Assembly: GCA_964519985.1 (NCBI GenBank)
Contig: CAZFMF010000001.1
Span: forward strand, 186,001 to 250,000
Reading direction: 5' to 3'
DNA: 64,000 nucleotides
Source of the DNA: JAIEOG01 sp964519985
Lineage (GTDB): Bacteria > Bdellovibrionota > FAC87 > UBA2466
This document shows, piece by piece, positions 9,143-17,822 of this stretch. Position 1 is the stretch's first letter; each line of letters opens with the position of its first letter. Under the pieces are notes generated by a model. That model searched no databases. It was given only the letters and a program-made list of their open reading frames with translations, and was not told the origin of the DNA. Position numbers and translations under genes: made by a program.

Positions 9143-9586
9143 ATGAAAACGAGCTTAAACCGACTTTACCTAGGTGGTTTCCTAGCAACTTTCGTGATGT
9201 GCGTGATTATGTATCCCGCCTTTGCGGTTTCGATCCCGACCTGGAATTTCGCCGGATTTATCGGGTCCTTTTTTTCGGGAGAATCGGTCGAGAGTTCCAG
9301 TCCGTTTTGGTGGCTCGGACTGGTGATTCAGATGGTGATTGGGAGTGTGGTGGCGCCGTTGGCATACCGCGCGCTTTTCCCCTACCTAATTGGCCCGCCG
9401 ATTGTGCGAGGGTTGTTATTCGGCGCATTGCTGTGCCTGCTCACTTTGGCGGTGGTGACTCCGCTGATGGGTTTTGGAATGTTCGGATCCCAGTTTTCGA
9501 ATCCGGGAATTCTGATTCTTAGCCTGGCTTTGGTTCATACGATCTATGGATTGGTTCTTGGAGGCGTTACCGCTCCGAGGCAGTAA
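9143..9586 (+). CDS. four-helix membrane protein, 147 aa
   Basis: Four hydrophobic segments (about residues 8-30, 55-78, 88-110, 120-142) with few charges suggest a small integral membrane protein. The N-terminal helix contains FVMCVIMYPAFA. No functional motif is visible. It sits 9 bp after icd and 5 bp before the MFS gene, so the three probably form one transcript. Confidence 0.75.
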   Translation: MKTSLNRLYLGGFLATFVMCVIMYPAFAVSIPTWNFAGFIGSFFSGESVESSSPFWWLGLVIQMVIGSVVAPLAYRALFPYLIGPPIVRGLLFGALLCLLTLAVVTPLMGFGMFGSQFSNPGILILSLALVHTIYGLVLGGVTAPRQ

Positions 9587-9591
9587 TCGGT

Positions 9592-10905
9592 ATGCCTTTT
9601 CAATTCTCGGCGAAAGGCGTTGTTAGCCAAGTTTTTTTCACGTGGCGCGCCCTCCGTCACCGGAACTACCGATTGTTTTTCATGGGCCAGATCGTTTCGC
9701 TGATCGGGACCTGGCTTTCCTCCGTGGCGACCAGTTGGCTCGTCTACCGGCTCTGTCGAGAAACCATGCCGGACCGTGCTCCGATGATGCTGGGGTTAGT
9801 CGGGTTTACGAGCCAGATTCCGATTTTCCTTATCACGCCTTGGGCGGGGGTATGGATCGATCGTCTCGACCGGCATAAAATCTTGATCGCCACGCAAGTA
9901 GTGTCCATGTTGCAATCCTTCGCATTGGCCTATCTCGCGCTCTGGGACATTATCACCATCCCTCAGATTTTCTTGCTAAGTGCGGTGCAAGGACTGGTGA
10001 ATGCTTTCGATATGCCCACCCGCCAATCCTTCGTGGTGGAGATGGTGGAGGATCGCAAAGACCTCAGCAACGCCATCGCTTTGAACTCCTCGATGGTGCA
10101 CACCGCTCGCCTCGTGGGCCCCTCGGTCGCCGGTTTTCTCATTTACCACGTCGGGGAAGGGATGTGTTTTCTTATCGACGGTTTCAGCTATTTCGCGGTC
10201 ATTGTCGCGCTTTTGCTGATCCGCGTGAAGGCCCACATTTCGGTCGCGCACCGACCGGCGCAGCAGGAGCTGCGGGAGGGGATTTCCTACGCGCTCGGCT
10301 CGGCCCCCATTCGGGCCCTTCTAATTCTGGTGGCGACGGTGAGTTTGATGTTCACTTCCCAGTCCGTGTTGATGCCGATCATCGCCGCTAAAGTGTTGGG
10401 TGGGAGCGAACGGACTTTGGGAATGCTTTTGGGCGCTTCAGGGGCGGGCGCGTTGGCCGCAAGCTTGTACCTCGCTTCTCGGGCGAGTGTGATTGGTCTT
10501 TTGAGTAAGGTGGTGGTTCCCGCGGTAATCGCTCTGGGCTTTGCCTTCATTCTGCTCTCGCTTTCGCGGCAGGTTGAGTTGTCCGTCATCTTTCTCTTTT
10601 TCACCGGTGGGACCATGGTCTTGCTCAACGCCTCGTGCAACACGGTGCTGCAAACCATCGTGGAAGATGAAAAGCGCGGGCGAATCATGAGTTTTTTCAG
10701 CCTGGCGTTTTTGGGAATGGCCCCTTTCGGAAGTCTTTTCGCCGGCGGCATGGCATCGCTCATCGGAGCCCCGGCCACCTTCACCGTTTGCGGCGTGATT
10801 TCCCTGATCAGCGGGTATGCTTTCATCCGAAAGCTGCCGCGCCTGAAGGAATGCATCCGCCCGATTTATCAGCGCAAAGGCATTTTGCCACCCGAGGTGG
10901 AATGA
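9592..10905 (+). CDS. MFS transporter, EntS-like exporter family, 437 aa
   Basis: About twelve hydrophobic helices with an MFS motif A-like loop after helix 2 (GVWIDRLDRHK). The N-terminal HRNYRLFFMGQIVSLIGTWL and the later RGRIMSFFSLAFLGMAPFGS are typical of the enterobactin-exporter-like MFS group. Probably a proton-driven inner-membrane efflux carrier; substrate unknown. It is 5 bp downstream of the small membrane protein and followed 26 bp later by the Bax-inhibitor-like gene. Confidence 0.9.
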   Translation: MPFQFSAKGVVSQVFFTWRALRHRNYRLFFMGQIVSLIGTWLSSVATSWLVYRLCRETMPDRAPMMLGLVGFTSQIPIFLITPWAGVWIDRLDRHKILIATQVVSMLQSFALAYLALWDIITIPQIFLLSAVQGLVNAFDMPTRQSFVVEMVEDRKDLSNAIALNSSMVHTARLVGPSVAGFLIYHVGEGMCFLIDGFSYFAVIVALLLIRVKAHISVAHRPAQQELREGISYALGSAPIRALLILVATVSLMFTSQSVLMPIIAAKVLGGSERTLGMLLGASGAGALAASLYLASRASVIGLLSKVVVPAVIALGFAFILLSLSRQVELSVIFLFFTGGTMVLLNASCNTVLQTIVEDEKRGRIMSFFSLAFLGMAPFGSLFAGGMASLIGAPATFTVCGVISLISGYAFIRKLPRLKECIRPIYQRKGILPPEVE

Positions 10906-10931
10906 TACGATGGGGCCTAACAGGAGACCCT

Positions 10932-11663
10932 ATGCGCTCTGGAAACCCCGCTCTTTCGGCGAAAACATTTCAAGGCTTTGCTCGCACGGATAGTGCCATG
11001 ACGGTGTCGGGAACCGTGAACAAGGCCTTCTTGATGCTCCTGCTATTGATGGCGGGAGCGGCGTACACCTGGAATCAGTTCTTCGCGGATTACGGTCTGA
11101 GCCCGGCCTGGCTGATTGGCTCGGCGATCGGCGGCTTCGCGCTCTCCTTGATCATTATCTTTAAAAAGACGACCGCCCCGTATCTGGCTCCGGTGTATTC
11201 GGTAGTGGAAGGGGTACTCCTCGGCGCGATTTCGGCGAGTTTGGAACAGCAATACCCGGGCATCGTGATTCAGGCGGTGGGACTCACGTTCGGTACGTTG
11301 TTTTGCCTTCTCGCCGCCTACCGATCCGGACTGATTCGAGCGACCGAGAACTTCAAGTTGGGGGTCTTCGCCGCCACCGGTGCCATTGCACTTTTTTATC
11401 TGGTTTCCTTCGTGCTTTCTTTCTTCAGCATCTCGATCCCGCTTATCCATGATTCCGGTCCTTGGGGCATCGGCTTCAGTGTGGTGGTGGTCGTGATCGC
11501 GGCCTTGAATCTAGTGCTGGATTTCGACTTTATTGAAGAGGGCGAACGCAATGGCGCGCCCAAGTACATGGAATGGTACGCCGCCTTCGGTCTGATGGTG
11601 ACCTTGGTCTGGCTCTACCTCGAAATCCTGCGCTTGCTGGCAAAAACCCGCAGCCGAGACTGA
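10932..11663 (+). CDS. Bax inhibitor-1/YccA family membrane protein, 243 aa
   Basis: Start ATG 10932 has AGGAGA seven bases upstream and yields the family's characteristic opening MRSGNPALSAKTFQGF. Seven hydrophobic helices follow, and a conserved acidic region (LVLDFDFIEEG) near helix 6 matches the BI-1/TMBIM family, whose members conduct or regulate calcium/protons. Longer in-frame starts overlapping the MFS gene are unlikely. Confidence 0.92.
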   Translation: MRSGNPALSAKTFQGFARTDSAMTVSGTVNKAFLMLLLLMAGAAYTWNQFFADYGLSPAWLIGSAIGGFALSLIIIFKKTTAPYLAPVYSVVEGVLLGAISASLEQQYPGIVIQAVGLTFGTLFCLLAAYRSGLIRATENFKLGVFAATGAIALFYLVSFVLSFFSISIPLIHDSGPWGIGFSVVVVVIAALNLVLDFDFIEEGERNGAPKYMEWYAAFGLMVTLVWLYLEILRLLAKTRSRD

Positions 11664-11665
11664 TT

Positions 11666-12463
11666 TCACTTCGCGCTGAAACCGGCCTTGATGAGTGCCG
11701 CCGCCGCATCATTGCTCAGAATACTCTTAAAATATTCGAACTGGACGGCAGCAATTTCGGGATCGAAGGCCGCGATTTTCGCGTCCGAGGCGCGCAAGTG
11801 GCAACCCACGTATTCGATTCCGCGACCGGCCAGGGCGGTTTCGACGTCTTGGACGTGGTGAAGTTTATTGTCGACGAAGACAATCTTCTTCGGTTTGAGG
11901 GCCAGCTTGTCGAGTACCTTGGCCAAGATATCGCCCTTTTTATTCGATGTCCCGACGAAGACGATCCCGGTATCGAAGGGGGCGTCATCCCGTCCCTTAA
12001 CGGTAAAGGGAGCCGACGAAATCGTCGATTTTCCAAGCTGAATCTTGATCTTCGCCATCTGTTTGTGCGTGACGGCCATCAGGTCGGCCGGCCGGGCGGT
12101 GAGGCCCATGGTCTTGGTGCCCGCTTGCTGATGGAGGGCAATCAGTCGCGGTGCGTCGGCTTCGACCGCAACCACATCGGTAGCGGTTTGGATCGCGTTC
12201 CACTCCGTTAGGGCCTGCTTGATCGCATCCGCTTGTTTCGTACCGTGAGTGACCAAATGGGTCACCCGAGCATCAAACCATTCTTCTCCCCCCAACATCT
12301 GGGTGGGCATGATCACCGTATTGTCCAAGTCGAAAATGAGCAGGGTATCTTTATTGACGTGCGCAAGCGCGTCGGCGGTCGTCGGGGCATCGACGATTTT
12401 CGCCTGGGCGATATTGGCCGCAAGAAAAGCGGCAATAGCGAAGTGATTGAATAGGTAACGCAT
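11666..12463 (-). CDS. secreted HAD-like protein (DUF2608 type), 265 aa
   Basis: ATG 12463 begins a signal peptide (MRYLFNHFAIAAFLAANIAQA); the upstream ATG at 12493 would only add ten residues. HAD motif I is visible as FDLDNT, motif II region as GLTARP, and a late VDNK fits motif IV. DUF2608 proteins are exported HAD-like proteins of unknown substrate found in Legionella and Bdellovibrio relatives. Converges on the Bax-inhibitor-like gene with a 2-bp gap. Confidence 0.78.
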   Translation of the reverse strand: MRYLFNHFAIAAFLAANIAQAKIVDAPTTADALAHVNKDTLLIFDLDNTVIMPTQMLGGEEWFDARVTHLVTHGTKQADAIKQALTEWNAIQTATDVVAVEADAPRLIALHQQAGTKTMGLTARPADLMAVTHKQMAKIKIQLGKSTISSAPFTVKGRDDAPFDTGIVFVGTSNKKGDILAKVLDKLALKPKKIVFVDNKLHHVQDVETALAGRGIEYVGCHLRASDAKIAAFDPEIAAVQFEYFKSILSNDAAAALIKAGFSAK

Positions 12464-12533
12464 CGGTTTTCCCCCTAAGGTCCGTGTTTTCACTGTTTAG
12501 CGGGCCCGTCAAGGGCGCCGATCTGGTATACCG

Positions 12534-14345
12534 GTGGGGGTCGTGGAATCTTTTCTAAACATCTCAGCCTACCGCTTCGCTCCCCTGACGGACCTGAAAC
12601 CCTTACGGGCCAAGCTTTTGGATTTCAGTGTGAGCCGAGGTTTGAAAGGGACGGTGTTGCTTAGCACGGAAGGGATCAATCTATTTGTTTCCGGAAGCGA
12701 CGGAGCAGTTCGAGAGCTGGTGGCCGAGCTGCAGGCCGTGCCCGGTCTGGCGGAACTGCACCCCAAAGAAAGTCGCAGTCGCCATCAACCATTCACCCGA
12801 ATGTTGGTTCGCATCAAAAAAGAAATCATCGCTTTCGGGGTGGACGGCATCGATCCGGCCCGCCGGACATCGCCGAAGCTGCCGCCGCGGGAACTCAAAA
12901 CCTGGTTAGACGCCGGTCGTCCGGTGACGCTCCTCGACACCCGCAATGACTACGAGATCAAACTCGGCACGTTTCAAAATGCCTTGCCGATCGGCGTGAA
13001 GCACTTTCGAGATTTTCCTTCCGCCGCCGAACGGTTACCCGAATCGTTGAAGGAAAAACCGCTCGTGATGTTTTGTACGGGTGGCATTCGATGCGAAAAA
13101 GCGGGCCCCTATTTGGAGTCCCGCGGGTTCAAGCACGTTTACCAACTGGACGGCGGGATTCTCAAATATTTCGAAGAGTGCGGCAGCACCCATTTCGAAG
13201 GAGATTGTTTTGTTTTCGATCAACGGGTAGGGGTCGATCCGAATCTTCACGAAACGCCCGACGCGCAGTGTTTCGTTTGTCTGACGCCGCTCTTGCCCGA
13301 GGATCAAAGCGATCCGCGGTACGTGGTTGGCAAATCCTGCTCCTATTGCTTCCAATCGTCCGAAATACGGATGCAGCAGTCCATCGCCAAGCGACAGATG
13401 CGGATCGCGCAGTTCAACGCCGGTCTCCCGGGTCGAGAACCGACGACGCAAAGGCGTCCGCTCAAGGTCCCGGAACGTCTGGACGGCCAACCGGCGATGG
13501 CATTCTTACGCGCGGTATTGCCCCATATCTCGGAGAAGGCATGGGGTGAAGAGTTTCGCGCGGGGCGTATTTTGGGGCCGGCGGGACAACCGATTTCTCC
13601 CGGCGAAATCTTGCGGGCCGGCCAACGCTGCCATCACCTGCAGACCACGGACGTCGAACCCGACGTCAATGCGGCGGTGCGGGTGATCTACGAAGATGAG
13701 GCGATTGTCGTGCTCGTGAAACCCGCGCCCCTACCGGTGCACCCTTGCGGGCGCTTCAACCGCAATACGCTCCAATACCTCCTCGAAAAAGTTTATGCGC
13801 CTCAGAAGCCCCATCCCGCCCATCGATTGGACGCGAACACGACGGGTTTGATGGTGGTGGCGCGAACGCGGCATTTCGCCGGTTGCTTGCAGCCTCAGTT
13901 TTCCCGCGGTGAGGTGGAAAAAAAATATCTCGCGCGCGTGCACGGTCACCCCCCGGACGATCGATTCGTCTGTGAACTCGCCCTAGGGGAAAAGACGATG
14001 GAAGTGGGCGCTCGCCAGGCCGATACGCAAGGGCGACCGGCCCGGACCGAGTTTCGGGTACTGAATCGCTTTGGCGATGGCACGGCGTTGCTGGAAGTGC
14101 GGCCGATCACCGGACGTACGAACCAAATCCGCATCCACCTCTGGGAGCTTGGATTCCCGATCGCTGGCGATCCTTTGTATTGGCCGGGCCGCCAGCGCGG
14201 TCACTCACAAACACGGACGCTTAACGCTCCGCACCAATGTTTGCATTCCAGCTACCTTTCCTTCCTTCACCCCGTGACGCGCGAGCGGCAGAGTTTTACG
14301 GAAGAAAACGTACCGTGGTTGTTATGGCAAGGGCCGGTGGGCTGA
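12534..14345 (+). CDS. fusion of TrhO/YceA-type rhodanese (tRNA U34 hydroxylase) and RluA-type pseudouridine synthase, 603 aa
   Basis: Residues 1 to about 300 match TrhO: an N-terminal acylphosphatase-like part, a rhodanese domain with active-site Cys181 (CTGGIRCEKA) and a four-Cys cluster (CFVC and CSYC) near 260-290. Residues about 315-600 are an RluA-family synthase with the catalytic HRLDANTTG (Asp433), and the C-terminal RPITGRTNQIRIHL block. TrhO makes 5-hydroxyuridine at tRNA wobble position 34; RluA-type enzymes isomerise U to pseudouridine in rRNA or tRNA. Translation starts at GTG 12534, or GTG 12543. Both catalytic residues are kept, so both halves could be active. Confidence 0.9.
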   Translation: MGVVESFLNISAYRFAPLTDLKPLRAKLLDFSVSRGLKGTVLLSTEGINLFVSGSDGAVRELVAELQAVPGLAELHPKESRSRHQPFTRMLVRIKKEIIAFGVDGIDPARRTSPKLPPRELKTWLDAGRPVTLLDTRNDYEIKLGTFQNALPIGVKHFRDFPSAAERLPESLKEKPLVMFCTGGIRCEKAGPYLESRGFKHVYQLDGGILKYFEECGSTHFEGDCFVFDQRVGVDPNLHETPDAQCFVCLTPLLPEDQSDPRYVVGKSCSYCFQSSEIRMQQSIAKRQMRIAQFNAGLPGREPTTQRRPLKVPERLDGQPAMAFLRAVLPHISEKAWGEEFRAGRILGPAGQPISPGEILRAGQRCHHLQTTDVEPDVNAAVRVIYEDEAIVVLVKPAPLPVHPCGRFNRNTLQYLLEKVYAPQKPHPAHRLDANTTGLMVVARTRHFAGCLQPQFSRGEVEKKYLARVHGHPPDDRFVCELALGEKTMEVGARQADTQGRPARTEFRVLNRFGDGTALLEVRPITGRTNQIRIHLWELGFPIAGDPLYWPGRQRGHSQTRTLNAPHQCLHSSYLSFLHPVTRERQSFTEENVPWLLWQGPVG

Positions 14346-14356
14346 AGCAGATTGCT

Positions 14357-15448
14357 TCACTGCGTTCGCAAAGACGGTTCCATCGCCTTTACGATCAGGT
14401 CCGCGGCCACGCCGACCCCCGCCGCGTTCCAATGAGTGTCATCGAGCTGGTAGTAGATCGTTTCGTTCCTACGGTAAGCATCGCGATAGGGGTGATAAAG
14501 ATCGACATACTTTACCGGGGTCGAGGCGAGTCGATCGTAGAGGCGTTCGAGGTCCACTTTCGATTCGGGTGCTTTGGGGATTAGCTCGGGGTAAATGGTT
14601 TCTTTGTCCGCGGTGGGGACTACGATGAAGTCGGTGCCGCGCGCTTTCAAAACCTCGCGATAGCCCGTCATCACTCCCGCAATGCGATCGGTTTCGGCCG
14701 CATCCATTTTAAATGGACGGTTTGCGCCGAAGTAAAAACGCATCTTGGGGTCCGATCCATTTTTCAAGTCGTGAGCGACCGGCACAAAAAATCGGCGCAT
14801 CGCACTCATCATGCCGTGGCGGGCTCGGTACTGGGGAAAGGTGGGCTTGGCCATACGATCGGCCAAGATCCACAAGGGCGTCCAGAAACCGACGGAGACG
14901 GCGGGAGGAAGGGCGCCTTTAAAGGATTCGGGAATGGGAGTCAGCCGAAAAAAACCCCGTTCGTTGTTCACCAGGATGACGGTCTTCGGTCGCAGCCCCA
15001 ACTGGTTCATGATGACAAACGCTTCGGGAAAGAGCACGCCCGAGAGGTTGTAAACGCATTGCCCAGTGCGCGCGGCAACCTGCTCGGCGAGAATGTCTTT
15101 CTGCGTGAGGCTGGTGCCAATGCCAAACGAATCGCCCGCGACCACAATCGGAAACTGCTGGCAGTGGCCAGATCGATGGCGAAACCCGTGGGCGTCGATG
15201 TCCCAAACCACCTCCTTAATGACCTGGTTCTCCGAGTAAGCGGCGATGTCGCCCACTTCGCGCCGTTCAAAGTGCTGATTGGGATAGAACGGGCCCGGTG
15301 GGAGTCGCACACTCTTCGGTTGCCCCCGCAAGGCGATCGCTTCCCAAACGCGGAAGGTGTACTGGTCTTTGGGCAGGAAAAGCTCGTGTGCGCCAATGAG
15401 TGCCGCAATCAGTCCCCAGAGTCCAAATTTGAGTAGGAGCGCTTTCAT
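14357..15448 (-). CDS. AlgJ/AlgX-like SGNH acetyltransferase partner protein, 363 aa
   Basis: N-terminal hydrophobic anchor or signal (LLLKFGLWGLIAALIGAHELF), then an SGNH-hydrolase-like domain: a Ser nucleophile motif VAGDSFG and a late Asp-His motif DDTHWNAAG, as in AlgJ/AlgX that transfer acetyl groups to exopolysaccharide in the periplasm. The ATG abuts the stop of the AlgI-like gene (TAAATG), so they are translationally linked and should work as a pair: AlgI moves acetyl across the membrane, this protein transfers it. Polymer substrate unknown; no polymerase genes nearby. Confidence 0.82.
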   Translation of the reverse strand: MKALLLKFGLWGLIAALIGAHELFLPKDQYTFRVWEAIALRGQPKSVRLPPGPFYPNQHFERREVGDIAAYSENQVIKEVVWDIDAHGFRHRSGHCQQFPIVVAGDSFGIGTSLTQKDILAEQVAARTGQCVYNLSGVLFPEAFVIMNQLGLRPKTVILVNNERGFFRLTPIPESFKGALPPAVSVGFWTPLWILADRMAKPTFPQYRARHGMMSAMRRFFVPVAHDLKNGSDPKMRFYFGANRPFKMDAAETDRIAGVMTGYREVLKARGTDFIVVPTADKETIYPELIPKAPESKVDLERLYDRLASTPVKYVDLYHPYRDAYRRNETIYYQLDDTHWNAAGVGVAADLIVKAMEPSLRTQ

Positions 15449-16906
15449 TTAGAACTGAAAATAGATGAACTGTTTGCTCGCGAATTGCCCACCGAGCACT
15501 GCGCACGCGGCAATCGCAATGTAAGTGCCCCAACGGATCGGCCACCGCGACCGGTCAATCGTTTCCCAAATTGCGCGACTTTGCCGTTGCTGGGACCACT
15601 CTTCCGCGACTTGGAAAACCAGGAACCCCACGAGGATCATCAAACCATCGAAACACCCCGGCATTGCGAGTAGGCTACGCTCCGCCGCGGGCCAGGCGAA
15701 AAGCGTGCGCAGGAACGTCGCGGCCATCGTTACATTGGGGGCCCGAAAGAAAATCCAAGCGAAGGTCACGACGTGAAAAACGACGACGGCGCGCAAAATA
15801 CGTAAATCCGTGCGCTTGGTCTGATGGAAGAGATTCTCCAAGCAGACACCTAGTCCATGAATAAAACCCCAGACGAGGAAAGTCACATTGGCACCGTGCC
15901 ACAGACCGCTGACCAGAAAGACAATCATCAGATTGCGCAGTTTTTTAGCCAAGCCCTGGGTCCCGCCACCAAGGGGGATGTAAAGGTAGTCGCGAAACCA
16001 AGTGGAGAGTGAAATATGCCAGCGCCGCCAAAACTCCGAGAGCGAAGTGCTGAGGTAGGGGCGTCGAAAGTTCAGCATCAGTTCAATGCCGAAAAGCCGG
16101 GAGACGCCGCGGGCGATATCGGTGTAGCCCGAAAAATCGCAAAGGATCTGAAAACTGAAAAAGACCGCGGCCAGGTACAGACTTAATCCATTGAAGTCGC
16201 CCGGCGCAGCATAGACTTCGTCGACCAGCAGGGCGAGGTTATCGGCCACCACGAGTTTTTTGAGAAAACCAATCGCCATCAATTGCAAACCGGACCGCAC
16301 CCAACCCACGTCCAAGTTTTTAGGGGTGCGAAATTGATGGAGGAGGTTTTGCGGGCGTTCGATCGGGCCGGCCACGAGCTGGGGGAAATACAAAACGTAA
16401 ACCGCATAAATGCCGAGGTGCCGCTCCGCCTTTTGTGCGCCGCGATACACTTCGATGGTGTAGCTCATCGACTGAAAAGTGTGAAAAGAGAGACCGATCG
16501 GGAGAATGAAGTTCAGCGTGTCGAACGAAGCCGCATTGCCGAGCGCACCGGAAAGCTGGTTAATCGAAAGAATCGCGAAATCCGCGTACTTAAAGATCGC
16601 CAGAATGAAAATATTCGCGGCGAGGCTCGCCACGAGCCACGCCTTTCTGGTGCGGGGGGTTCGGGCATTTTCAATCGCGATGCCGGCGTAGTAGTCGACC
16701 CCGATCACCAAAAAAAGAATCAGTAGGTAACTGGGAATAAAGGCCGCGTAGAAATAGCAACTCGCCGCTAACAACCAAGTCCAACGGGCGCGATAGGGAA
16801 TCGAAAAATACAGCGCGAAGACAACCGGAAGAAAAACCGCGAAATGGATGGAGTTGAAGAGCACGCGAAAAAGCCCATCGTCAATCGAGTCCCCCGTTCC
16901 TGTCAA
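15449..16906 (-). CDS. MBOAT family O-acyltransferase, AlgI-like, 485 aa
   Basis: Multi-spanning inner-membrane protein with about ten hydrophobic helices. Family blocks visible are FQSMSYTIEVYRG, FFPQLVAGPIERP-like (FPQLVAGPIERP), FSGYTDIARG, FWRRWHISLSTWFRDY and the catalytic-His region GLWHGAN. These are AlgI/DltB-type hallmarks. Family members usually start at MxFNSxxF, so GTG 16864 (giving LFNSIHFAVFLP) is a likely alternative to ATG 16906. It is directly followed by its SGNH partner. Divergent from the gene at 17016. Confidence 0.92.
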   Translation of the reverse strand: MTGTGDSIDDGLFRVLFNSIHFAVFLPVVFALYFSIPYRARWTWLLAASCYFYAAFIPSYLLILFLVIGVDYYAGIAIENARTPRTRKAWLVASLAANIFILAIFKYADFAILSINQLSGALGNAASFDTLNFILPIGLSFHTFQSMSYTIEVYRGAQKAERHLGIYAVYVLYFPQLVAGPIERPQNLLHQFRTPKNLDVGWVRSGLQLMAIGFLKKLVVADNLALLVDEVYAAPGDFNGLSLYLAAVFFSFQILCDFSGYTDIARGVSRLFGIELMLNFRRPYLSTSLSEFWRRWHISLSTWFRDYLYIPLGGGTQGLAKKLRNLMIVFLVSGLWHGANVTFLVWGFIHGLGVCLENLFHQTKRTDLRILRAVVVFHVVTFAWIFFRAPNVTMAATFLRTLFAWPAAERSLLAMPGCFDGLMILVGFLVFQVAEEWSQQRQSRAIWETIDRSRWPIRWGTYIAIAACAVLGGQFASKQFIYFQF

Positions 16907-17015
16907 GATGACGCGATGCGGTAAGTCCTGAGTAAAATCCGACGCTTAGTTTAAAGGGTTGGACCTTTTTTCCCGATACAGCGAGGGAGAAGTCCAACTT
17001 CGTTTAGGAAGCACC

Positions 17016-17822
17016 ATGCTATTTCGCACCCTTGGATTTGTGAGTGTCCTGATATCTGCCTCCTTAAGGGCGGAAGCACCCGTGCCGGCCGTCGCGGAAA
17101 AGCAGGAGACTCGAGTCTCGCAAGGTTCTCTTTCGATTCGGGCCTCGGCCGGATTGGCGTGGGAGAGTTATTCGCTGATGGGTCCCAGCGGTTTCACGGC
17201 CGAATTGCCCAATCGCGCCGGGGCGGTTTTCGGCGGCGAAGTGCGTTACCAGCGCGAAAGCAGCCCGTGGAGTTTGGGGGCGTCTTATTACCACACGAAA
17301 TTTGAGTTTGATGGGTACGGAGAAAATTTAACTCCGTCTGCTTCCAAATTACGCCGCAATCAGTTTTCCCTGGCGGCCGGACTTCATATGTTTCGCTATG
17401 CGGAAAGCAGCTGGTTGAAGGAGTTGCGACTCGGCTTAGGGTACACCGTTCTACTTTTGAATAGCGACGAGACGACGCCCAATCCCGTTTTGCCGACGCA
17501 GACATCATTGGGTTTGCACATCACGTCCGGCGTTACCCATCAGCTGGCCGAGGAATGGAACTTCGATGGCAGCGTCGACTTTTTCTTGCCGCATTCTTTC
17601 GTCGAGAAAACACCGAAGACCGGTTTCTTTGAAAGTGCGTGGACGTTTGGGCTGTCGGCAATTGTTGAACACCATTTGAAAAAGGGTCTGTGGATTGGGA
17701 CGGGCCTGCGATTCCGCCTGGAAAAGCACTACTTCAGTGGGACGGGACCGCGCGGATCGGTAGATGCGGTCGAAACTTTCCAAGGGTTTCAAATTCCCCT
17801 TCAGCTGCGGGTGAACCTCTAA
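17016..17822 (+). CDS. outer-membrane beta-barrel-like protein, 268 aa
   Basis: ATG 17016 has AGGAAG upstream and opens a signal peptide (MLFRTLGFVSVLISASLRAEA); an earlier in-frame ATG is disfavoured. The mature part alternates polar and hydrophobic residues with many Gly, Tyr and Phe (SWLKELRLGLGYTVLLL, GLWIGTGLRFRLEKHYF), as in small outer-membrane barrels, and ends with hydrophobic L-R-V-N-L. Its stop overlaps the start of the next gene (TAATG), so the two are coupled. Specific family not identified. Confidence 0.72.
   Translation: MLFRTLGFVSVLISASLRAEAPVPAVAEKQETRVSQGSLSIRASAGLAWESYSLMGPSGFTAELPNRAGAVFGGEVRYQRESSPWSLGASYYHTKFEFDGYGENLTPSASKLRRNQFSLAAGLHMFRYAESSWLKELRLGLGYTVLLLNSDETTPNPVLPTQTSLGLHITSGVTHQLAEEWNFDGSVDFFLPHSFVEKTPKTGFFESAWTFGLSAIVEHHLKKGLWIGTGLRFRLEKHYFSGTGPRGSVDAVETFQGFQIPLQLRVNL

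Noticed and set aside
11573..12211. 212-aa plus-strand frame opposite the HAD-like gene
   Set aside because: Spans two real genes in antisense; composition is that of a shadow.
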